A stretch of DNA of 35,038 nt from Paulinella micropora (Eukaryota; Cercozoa; Imbricatea; Euglyphida), in NCBI GenBank assembly GCA_009731375.1, contig BJOX01000141.1:831470-866507 (forward strand), in the 5' to 3' direction. The translations under genes were made by a program, and so were the position numbers. Positions within the stretch are counted from its first letter, which is position 1, and the number at the start of each line of letters is the position of its first letter. The notes beneath the pieces were generated by a model, which had not been told where the DNA came from, did not search any database, and saw only the letters and a program-made list of their open reading frames with translations. This document shows positions 22,980 to 35,038 of the stretch, piece by piece.

Positions 22980-23017
22980 CCAATATGGAATAGATTGTAC
23001 ATAGCCAGTAGGGTCGT
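21721..23017. repeat. (GATA)n/(GGTA)n composite array, three caps
   Basis: Tetranucleotide array containing three copies of a cap of about 43 bp (ccagtatggaatagattgta, then catagccagtagggtcgt) at about 22447, 22721 and 22980. The third copy switches the array from GATA to GTAT. Confidence 0.9.
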
Positions 23018-23037
23018 TCGTGACAGTGGTGGAACCC

Positions 23038-23403
23038 TATGTATGTATGTATGTATGTATGTATGTATGTATGTATGTATGTATGTGTGTTTGTGTGTGT
23101 ATGTGTAGCTGTGTGTGTGTGTGTGTGTGTGTGTGTATGCATCTATGTATGTATCTATGTATGTATCTATGTATGTATCTATGTATGTATCTATGTACGT
23201 ACGTACGTATGTATGTATGTATGTATGTATGTATGTATGTGTGTATGTATGTATGTATGTATGTATGTATGCATGTATGTATGCATGTATGTATGCATGT
23301 ATGTATGAATGTATGTAAGTATGCATGCATGTATGTATGTATGTATGTATGCATGTATGTATGCATGTACGTATGTTTGTGTATGTGTATGTGTGTGTGT
23401 ACG

Positions 23404-23442
<39 letters not shown>

Positions 23443-23660
23443 ATGCATGTATGTATGTATGCATGTGTGTATCCATGTGTGTGTGTGTATGTATGTATGT
23501 ATGTATGTATGTGTGTATGTATGTATGTGTATGTATGTATGTTATGTATGTTATGTATGTTATGTATGTATGTATGTATGTATGTATGTATGTATGTATG
23601 TATGTATGTAGTATGTATGTAGGGTCGTAATTTATGCTAATGGATCCCTGTGCATGTATG

Positions 23661-23692
<32 letters not shown>

Positions 23693-23737
23693 TGTATTTA
23701 TGTATGTATGTACGTATGTATGTATAGGTATGTATGC

Positions 23738-23768
<31 letters not shown>

Positions 23769-23816
23769 TGTATGTATGTATGTATGTATGTATGTATGTA
23801 TGTTTGCATATGTATC

Positions 23817-23847
<31 letters not shown>

Positions 23848-23889
23848 TGTATGCATGTATGTATGTATGCATATGTTCTTTTATGTATG

Positions 23890-23923
<34 letters not shown>

Positions 23924-24015
23924 TGTATGTATGTGTGTATGTATTTATGCATATGTATCTTATGTATGTATGTATGTATGTATGTATGTTTGTATGTTTG
24001 TATGCATATGTATCT

Positions 24016-24046
<31 letters not shown>

Positions 24047-24090
24047 TGTATGTATTGTTATGTAATGTATGATGTCTGTAATATGTATGT
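23038..24090. repeat. (GTAT)n array with GTGT and GCAT variants
   Basis: About 1 kb of tetranucleotide repeat. A short unique island at about 23621-23652 begins with gtagggtcgtaat, the end of the cap of the preceding array. Confidence 0.95.
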
Positions 24091-26530
<2,440 letters not shown>

Positions 26531-26569
26531 ATCGCATGTTGTATGTATTGTATTGTCTCTCTCTCTCTC

Positions 26570-26930
26570 TCTCTCTCTCTCTATGTATGTATGTATGTAT
26601 GTATGTATGCATGTGTGTATGTATGTCATGCATGTTATGTATGTATGTATATGTTATGCATGTTATGTATGTTATGTATGTCATGTATGTTATGTATTTA
26701 TGTATGTTATGTATGTTATGTATGTTATGTATGTATGTACGTACGTACGTAAGTACGTACGTACGTACTTAAGTACTTACGTACGTACGCACGTATGTAT
26801 GTACTTAAGTACTTACGTACGTACGTACGTATGTATGTACGTACGTACGTACGTATGTACGTATGTATTTATGTATGTATGTATGTATGTATGTATGTAT
26901 GTATGTATGTATGTATGTATTCTTACATCA
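26570..26930. repeat. (GTAT)n/(ACGT)n array
   Basis: Starts with (CT)n at 26556-26581. A block of about 50 bp with acttaagtacttacgtacg is present twice (about 26767 and 26812). Confidence 0.9.
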
Positions 26931-27265
26931 AGAGCGACTTTTAGGACGCCACTTATTGCGTTGTTCTATATACAGAAAGACAAGAAATGAATCAACTAAG
27001 AAACGAAATAAAGAAGAAAAAGGTAAAAGGGAAAATGAAAAAAGGGAAAGGAAGAAGCGGTAGCCTTGTCACTGCCTTGGGTGGCCATGAAGGAAATGAA
27101 TGGAAAAAAAGGGGGGGGGGGAGGAAAAGAAAGAAAGACATCGATAACTCGATAAATCAATCGTTCAATCAGTAAATCAAAAATCAATGAATCAATGAAT
27201 TAATGCATCAATGCATCAATAAATGAATCAATGAGTAGACAGGGAGAGAAAAAAGTGGCGACCTT
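26931..27265. other. A-rich low-complexity island, no gene seen
   Basis: Purine-rich DNA followed by an imperfect AATC/AATG tract. The last part, gagtagacagggagag...gcgacc (27232-27263), recurs at 27454-27486; both copies lead straight into (TAA)n. Confidence 0.5.
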
Positions 27266-27668
<403 letters not shown>

Positions 27669-27934
27669 GTGCTTCTCTGTCAATGGCTGATGCATTTCTG
27701 CACATGCGCCTCCATCGTCTCACCCGTGAGGGGAGTACGAAGAATTGACGATAAGCTCTAATGACACCCCCGCAAGGGCAGTTCCAACACTTCCAGACGG
27801 GCCGGTATGTTCAATGAAAATACTGGTCCAGACGGATCGGTATGTTCAATGAAAATACTGGTGGCACCGACGGGAATCGAACTGGCGACAGGGCCCAGAT
27901 GGTAGAACTTGACCACTGGGCTATCACGGTGTCC
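27669..27934 (-). mobile_element. tRNA-promoter SINE-like element, copy A (E4)
   Basis: On the minus strand the head (27934-27860) has an A box TAGCCCAGTGG and, 30 nt later, a B box GTTCGATTCC: the layout of a pol III tRNA-type promoter. The body holds a 35-bp tandem duplication (27792-27826 and 27827-27861). The 3' end has the GGAGGCGCATG core and a (TTA)n tail. It is identical over 266 bp to the copy at 28929-29194. No cloverleaf forms well, so it is a tRNA-derived retroposon rather than a tRNA gene. Confidence 0.75.
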
Positions 27935-28362
27935 AAAATAATAACAAAAATAATAATAATAATAATAACAATAATAATAATAATAATAATAATAATAGAA
28001 TAAGAATAAGAATGATAATAATAATAAGAATAAGAATAAGAATAAGAATAAGAATGAGAATGAGAATGAGAATGAGAATAAGAATAAGAATAAGAATAAG
28101 AATAAGAATAAGTACAAGAATAAGAATAAGAATAAGAATAAGAATAAGAACAAGAATAAGAATAAGAATAAGAATAAGACTAACACTAAGAATAAGAATA
28201 AGAATAAGAATAAGAATAAGACTAAGACTAAGGTTAAGACTAATACTAATACTAATACTAATACTAATACTAATAATAAGACTAATACTAATACTAATAC
28301 TAATACTAATACTAATACTAATACTAATACTAATACTAATAATAATGACGATGATAATAATG

Positions 28363-28436
<74 letters not shown>

Positions 28437-28533
28437 TGATAATAATAATAATAATGATAATAATAATAATGATAATGATAATAATAATGATAATGATGAT
28501 GATGATGATGATGATAATAATAATAATAATAAT

Positions 28534-28573
<40 letters not shown>

Positions 28574-28616
28574 GTAATAATAATAATGATAATAATAATA
28601 ACAATGACAATATATA
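27935..28616. repeat. (TAA)n, (AAGAAT)n and (ACTAAT)n mosaic
   Basis: Trinucleotide tract that changes to hexamer blocks AAGAAT (28010-28235) and ACTAAT (28240-28340), then back. Confidence 0.95.
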
Positions 28617-28880
28617 TATTGATCTGTCATGGCTGAGCCCGAGGGCCATGCGCCTCCATCCCTCGACCCAACAGGTACTACAGTGATTATGTTGGGAAGG
28701 GAAGAGTGACTCTAACCATCCTGCACAGAAGGCCCCAAAAGTCCCTACTACCCGCACAGTGTCGGGTACCTTGCAGGAAATCAACTAAAAATGATTGATC
28801 TTCCCCGCGTGAGAGCTCCACGAGACTGGGTAGGTCCCGCATGGAGGTACTCACAGGGGTAAACAATGGCAATAATAATG
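28617..28880 (-). mobile_element. Retroposon-like element E5
   Basis: About 264 bp of unique DNA. On the minus strand its end reads GGATGGAGGCGCATGGCC...CTCAGCCATGACAGA and is followed by an AT-rich stretch and (TTA)n, matching the 3' end of E4/E6. The rest of the body is different, and no clear A and B boxes are seen. Confidence 0.55.
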
Positions 28881-28888
28881 GTAATAAC

Positions 28889-28928
<40 letters not shown>

Positions 28929-29194
28929 GTGCTTCTCTGTCAATGGCTGATGCATTTCTGCACATGCGCCTCCATCGTCTCACCCGTGAGGGGAGTACGA
29001 AGAATTGACGATAAGCTCTAATGACACCCCCGCAAGGGCAGTTCCAACACTTCCAGACGGGCCGGTATGTTCAATGAAAATACTGGTCCAGACGGATCGG
29101 TATGTTCAATGAAAATACTGGTGGCACCGACGGGAATCGAACTGGCGACAGGGCCCAGATGGTAGAACTTGACCACTGGGCTATCACGGTGTCC
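28929..29194 (-). mobile_element. tRNA-promoter SINE-like element, copy B (E6)
   Basis: Base-for-base the same as 27669-27934, at an offset of 1260 bp. It has the same A box, B box, 35-bp duplication and (TTA)n tail. The flanking (TAA)n differs in detail (acaatag against ataatag on one side). Confidence 0.75.
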
Positions 29195-29195
29195 A

Positions 29196-29289
<94 letters not shown>

Positions 29290-29345
29290 GAGCATGGAAA
29301 CAGGGAAAGAAACGAAACAAAGAAATGAACCAGACAAGAAACATG

Positions 29346-29403
<58 letters not shown>

Positions 29404-29467
29404 ATAAAGAAAATGGAAAAGAGAGAAGCTTACAGAACCAATGAACATATATATATACATACATACA

Positions 29468-29516
<49 letters not shown>

Positions 29517-29640
29517 TTGTACATATATGTAATGGAAAAGAGAAGAGGAATGAAGAACCAGTTAAGAAATAAATGCATAAAGAAAAAAGATATAAGATAA
29601 ATGAAAGAGAGAGAGAGAGAGGGGGGGGGGGACAAGGCGG
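29195..29640. repeat. (TAA)n, (TA)n, (TG)n and (ACAT)n tracts
   Basis: Short arrays separated by A-rich filler; G10 run at 29621-29630. No gene seen. Confidence 0.85.
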
Positions 29641-29711
29641 TTAGATATATAGATAGATAGATAGATAGATAGATAGATCGATAGATCGATAGATATATCG
29701 ATAGATATATC

Positions 29712-29765
<54 letters not shown>

Positions 29766-29791
29766 GAGATAGATAAATAGATAGATAGATG

Positions 29792-29824
<33 letters not shown>

Positions 29825-29882
29825 ATAGATAAATAGATAGATAGATAGATAGATAGATAGACAGACAAACAGACAGATAGAC

Positions 29883-29917
<35 letters not shown>

Positions 29918-29976
29918 CAGATATACGGATAGACAGATAGACGGATAGATAGATAGACAGATAGACAGATAGACAA

Positions 29977-30023
<47 letters not shown>

Positions 30024-30024
30024 C
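29641..30024. repeat. (GATA)n array
   Basis: Tetranucleotide array with CGAT and GACA variants. Confidence 0.95.
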
Positions 30025-30089
30025 CTTGTCGAAGCCTTGTGTCATGGTATACAATGCAACGCACAAGGCTAACAACCCTAACAAAAAGA

Positions 30090-30176
30090 AAAGAAAGAAA
30101 GAAAGAAAGTATCATCATATTTATATCAAACATAAAGTATGAAATAGATGCGCACATATAAATATGATGATACTTT

Positions 30177-30190
<14 letters not shown>
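30090..30190. repeat. Inverted repeat with 20-bp unique stem
   Basis: aaagtatcatcatatttata (about 30106-30125) pairs with its complement at about 30157-30176. The stem is lengthened by (GAAA)n on the left and (TTTC)n on the right, with a loop of about 30 bp. Confidence 0.85.
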
Positions 30191-30564
<374 letters not shown>

Positions 30565-31280
30565 NNNNNNNNNNNNNNNNNNNNNNNNNNNNNNNNNNNN
30601 NNNNNNNNNNNNNNNNNNNNNNNNNNNNNNNNNNNNNNNNNNNNNNNNNNNNNNNNNNNNNNNNNNNNNNNNNNNNNNNNNNNNNNNNNNNNNNNNNNNN
30701 NNNNNNNNNNNNNNNNNNNNNNNNNNNNNNNNNNNNNNNNNNNNNNNNNNNNNNNNNNNNNNNNNNNNNNNNNNNNNNNNNNNNNNNNNNNNNNNNNNNN
30801 NNNNNNNNNNNNNNNNNNNNNNNNNNNNNNNNNNNNNNNNNNNNNNNNNNNNNNNNNNNNNNNNNNNNNNNNNNNNNNNNNNNNNNNNNNNNNNNNNNNN
30901 NNNNNNNNNNNNNNNNNNNNNNNNNNNNNNNNNNNNNNNNNNNNNNNNNNNNNNNNNNNNNNNNNNNNNNNNNNNNNNNNNNNNNNNNNNNNNNNNNNNN
31001 NNNNNNNNNNNNNNNNNNNNNNNNNNNNNNNNNNNNNNNNNNNNNNNNNNNNNNNNNNNNNNNNNNNNNNNNNNNNNNNNNNNNNNNNNNNNNNNNNNNN
31101 NNNNNNNNNNNNNNNNNNNNNNNNNNNNNNNNNNNNNNNNNNNNNNNNNNNNNNNNNNNNNNNNNNNNNNNNNNNNNNNNNNNNNNNNNNNNNNNNNNNN
31201 NNNNNNNNNNNNNNNNNNNNNNNNNNNNNNNNNNNNNNNNNNNNNNNNNNNNNNNNNNNNNNNNNNNNNNNNNNNNNNNN
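30565..31280. other. Assembly gap, 716 N
   Basis: All N, between (CT)n and an A8C17 homopolymer pair. Confidence 0.98.
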
Positions 31281-31423
31281 AAAAAAAACCCCCCCCCCCC
31301 CCCCCCCGAACACACACACACACATATCACACACACACATAACAAACACACACATAACACACGCAAACACACACACACACACACACACACACTACTCTCT
31401 ACCTCCAATAGCGTTGATCAACA

Positions 31424-31480
31424 AAATCCATGCATGCTTAGTCTCCTTGGAACTCTGACCACCACACGAAAGAAAAAAAT

Positions 31481-31519
<39 letters not shown>

Positions 31520-31590
31520 AAGAGAGACGAAACCCATGCATGCTTAGTATCCTTGGAACTCTGACCACCACACGAAAGAAAAAAAATGAG
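31424..31590. repeat. Direct duplication of about 60 bp around (GA)n
   Basis: ccatgcatgcttag(t)...ccttggaactctgaccacc, then acacgaaagaaaaaaa, occurs at about 31427-31482 and about 31532-31587, separated by (GA)n. The copies differ by one or two bases. Confidence 0.85.
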
Positions 31591-31649
31591 GATTTATATA
31601 TATATATAAATATGTGTGTGTGTGTGTGTTTATTCTATATATATATGTA

Positions 31650-31683
<34 letters not shown>

Positions 31684-31689
31684 TGTGTG

Positions 31690-31771
31690 TAGGGAGGGGG
31701 GGGGGGGGGGGGGGGGCCCCCNNNNNNNNNNNNNNNNNNNNNNNNNNNNNNNNNNNNNNGGGGGGGGGTGT

Positions 31772-31809
<38 letters not shown>

Positions 31810-31810
31810 T
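31690..31810. repeat. Poly-G tract with 38-N gap
   Basis: G runs on both sides of N at 31722-31759. Confidence 0.95.
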
Positions 31811-31915
31811 GTTAATTGGTCACAAAATGCTTGACTTGTTACAGTTTCATGCAACGAGACAGACAGACAGACAGACAGACACACACACACACACACAACA
31901 CACACACTTGTCCCC

Positions 31916-32330
31916 CCTTTCTCTTTGTTTACGACGTTGGTGAGGTCTTGTGCTTGTGCCTTCATGCCGCTGCTTGGCACCAGCTCCACCAGTTGTTCTT
32001 TGCTGGCTACTGGGTCGGGATGGCTATTGGTCTTGGCCTGTTGTAGAGGTCGGTAGGTAGGTAGGTAGGTAGGTAGGTAGGTAGGTAGGTAGGTAGTATA
32101 GATAGGTAGATGAATTTTCTTTGTCAGCGAGAAAGTAGAGGTAAGGTTAGAGGTAAGGTTAGGGATGTTGTTTGACCTCTGGGACCAGAGCAGCTTGCTT
32201 GTTGTGTATGTCTGCAGCCTGGGATACTTCAGGGAGTGCAAGGAGACAGAATGCAGCACAGAATGCTCTGGCTAGCCGCATGTTTTTCCGATGAAGCTGG
32301 GGGGGGGGGGGGGGGGGGGGGGGGAGAAAG
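31916..32330. other. Mostly unique DNA, possible minus-strand exon
   Basis: Minus-strand frame over about 32025-31915 gives a non-repetitive, charged stretch (SKEQLVELVPSSGMKAQAQD and on), which is protein-like. It has no clear splice partners. A (GGTA)n run lies at 32050-32096, and aggtaaggttag is repeated at 32139-32162. Confidence 0.2.
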
Positions 32331-32399
32331 AGNNNNNNNNNNGTAGGGGAAAGAGGTAGCGAGGATATGCATTTGAAGAAAAGCAGCTCAAATAATAAA

Positions 32400-33255
<856 letters not shown>

Positions 33256-34139
33256 ATCGTAAGCCGGAGTGTGGTTAGCCAAACCCCCTTGGGGAGTCAC
33301 CTCGTTTCTTCCAGCTTTGTGAGCGCCACCGTTACATATACAACTGAATGGGATTATAGTACTGATTATAATACTTTCAACGTGCATATATATATATATA
33401 TGTATATATGTATATATATATTTTTGTAGTAGTACTAGTACTAGTAGCAGGAGGAGGGAAGGGGCGCCGCAGGGGCCCTCGCCCTCTCCCTGTTCTTCTT
33501 TCTCTCATTTTCTCTCTGTATTTTTAGTCTATATTTCTTCCTGTCTCTCTCGGTCTCTCTCTTACACAGAACAAGCAATCATGGTGGCAAGAACCAAACA
33601 AGCAAGTAAATCAAACACAGATCTGACAAGCAATCAAACACAAGGACAGACAGGGGCAAGGGAGACGATATGATACTTACTATAAGATAAGAGCAGTATG
33701 CAGAGGTTAGACATAATTAACATAGATATTAGGGCGCAAGTGAGATCAATTGACAAGTCAGTGAAGCTCTTTAATCACCTAACGCAATTCAAACAAGCAT
33801 GGAGAGTTGCGGGCCGGCCGTTCTCATCCCAGAGTGATCATCCGTAAAGAACGTGAAATTATCGTCGCTGCCTTTTTTTCGAGTTGCTTTTCCTTTTTCA
33901 CTCGAAAATAAGAGCGTTCCTTCAAGCGTTCCACAGGTCCACATGCCACACATGACTCACATGCAACCGACTTCAAGAAGCAATGCAAAGCAGGCTCAGA
34001 AATAGGAAACATAGAAACAACTCAGCATGCAACAACCTTCGGGTATGGACTGTGCCAGCTGCCAATATCAGCGCAGATACCACTTCTAGACCACATCATT
34101 TCATAATTTGTATGCACAGCCTCAATTCCTCATGTGCAG
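33256..34139. other. Mostly unique DNA, no firm gene
   Basis: Contains a (TA)n/(TG)n patch near 33388-33424 and a CT-rich stretch near 33480-33560. Short broken frames only. Confidence 0.5.
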
Positions 34140-34455
34140 ATTCCAAAGACGATATCAAGCACATGGCTGAGAGCAAGGAGAAGAAGGTGCCTTCAATTGC
34201 TCCTCTCTTTAGCCACTACCACCACACAATCCTCACACTCTTCCTTCTCCCCTGCCTATTTGCAGCGCAAGACAGAGACGGAGAAAGAATGGAAGGTCTG
34301 CAGTCTTTTGAATCTTGTCTTATTCTCAAGCCATTTCAACACAAGTTCGCTTGATGTAGGTTTTCGTGGATTTACAGTGCCAGTACTCAAGGCGACTCTA
34401 TATGGAACACTTAGAAAAAATAAAGAAGGCCTTCGAGCCCGAATTCAATATCACT
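34140..34455 (+). CDS. Three-exon gene fragment, unrecognised
   Basis: Predicted exons 34140-34186, 34266-34295 and 34378-34455. Acceptors are ATGTGCAG, TATTTGCAG and TTTACAG; donors GTGCCT, GTCTGC and GTCCAC. The two internal joins are both phase 0. The joined product is charged and helical: DSKDDIKHMAESKEKK, then RKTETEKEWK, then CQYSRRLYMEHLEKIKKAFE. The end of the third exon is unsure, since its frame stays open to about 34570. No start codon or upstream exon is identified. The short length keeps confidence low. Confidence 0.35.
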
Positions 34456-34675
34456 GTCCACCTCACAAGCCTGGTCATGCACCATTCACAAGCAAGCATG
34501 CATACACATACCAACTACACTACCTACCGGTGTAAAGTAGATACCGACATCCATGCGTGCATGCATGTGTGAGTCTAGTCATCCTACGTACGTAAGTATA
34601 CATACTCATCCATACTACTTGTGCCTGCTTACAGAATTTCCACCATCAGGCCTTCTTCGCGCAGAAAGCAGGTAT

Positions 34676-34764
<89 letters not shown>

Positions 34765-34767
34765 TAT

Positions 34768-34834
<67 letters not shown>

Positions 34835-34918
34835 GCTACTACTGCTACTACTACTACTACTACTATTACTATTACTACTATTACTACTACTACAACTACT
34901 ACTACTACTACTACTACT
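34676..34918. repeat. (CTA)n array
   Basis: Trinucleotide tract with a few TGC and ATT interruptions. Confidence 0.95.
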
Positions 34919-35038
34919 AGGCCTAGGCCTTCGGTTTAATGAAGTTAACAATTTAACCTCTGGTCTATCCATACAAATCGTTAGCTCAAGAGCTATTGAT
35001 TTAACTAGATGGTGACCTACGTCTCAAGTTATTAAAGG
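34919..35038. other. Unique DNA at right edge, no gene seen
   Basis: 120 bp after the (CTA)n array, opening with the palindromic ggcctaggcc. It includes gttaacaatttaac, a small inverted repeat. Confidence 0.5.

Noticed and set aside
27860-27934. Functional tRNA gene
   Set aside because: A and B boxes are good, but acceptor and T stems pair poorly and a longer body with (TTA)n tail follows; a SINE head fits better.

Overview
The window is nuclear DNA of a eukaryote, not a prokaryotic or organelle sequence. The evidence is spliceosomal GT-AG introns with matching phases, tRNA-promoter retroposons with (TTA)n tails, and a very large load of simple repeats. I cannot name the species. A protist or alga is my weak preference, because one gene joins bacterial-type ParB-like and DNA methyltransferase parts. 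There are eleven runs of N (10 to 886 bases), nearly all inside or next to homopolymers or microsatellites.

Layout. From 1 to about 9.0 kb the window holds genes. Gene 1 (+, about 14-1945, cut by the left edge) is a five-exon gene for a basic nuclear-looking protein with a SAP-like helix pair; its TGA stop is followed in the same frame by 61 more sense codons. From 2195 to 2898 there is a diverged tandem duplication of about 351 bp. At 3185-3700 on the minus strand is part of an unrecognised spliced gene. Gene 2 (+, 4304-8599, six exons) reads as a lysine/acid-rich N-terminal part, a ParB-like segment, a beta-class N6/N4-type DNA methyltransferase (DLPYN before the AdoMet motif) and a C-terminal Cys/His zinc finger. 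It carries four apparent frame breaks, one of them a perfect 16-bp tandem duplication. Four of its five introns, and the DNA on both sides of it, carry one palindrome, ACTTTTATGCATAAAAGT.

From 9.3 to 35 kb the window is almost all repeats: a foldback (MITE-like) element at 9539-9818; tetranucleotide arrays (ACAT, GATA and their complements); (TTA)n, (CTA)n, (GA)n and (GAAA)n tracts; a 170-bp satellite; and several composite arrays in which a conserved 30-50 bp cap alternates with microsatellite spacers of varying length. One of these arrays (14.27-15.30 kb) shows a higher-order repeat of four units. Elements ending in TGGAGGC(A/G)CATG followed about 55 bp later by (TTA)n occur at five distinct sites plus one exact copy, two of them with pol III A and B boxes: a SINE-like family with a shared 3' end.

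At 34.14-34.46 kb three short phase-0-linked exons suggest a further gene. The two main left-hand genes have no visible functional link beyond nuclear or DNA-related features. All function calls are from reading motifs; nothing was searched.
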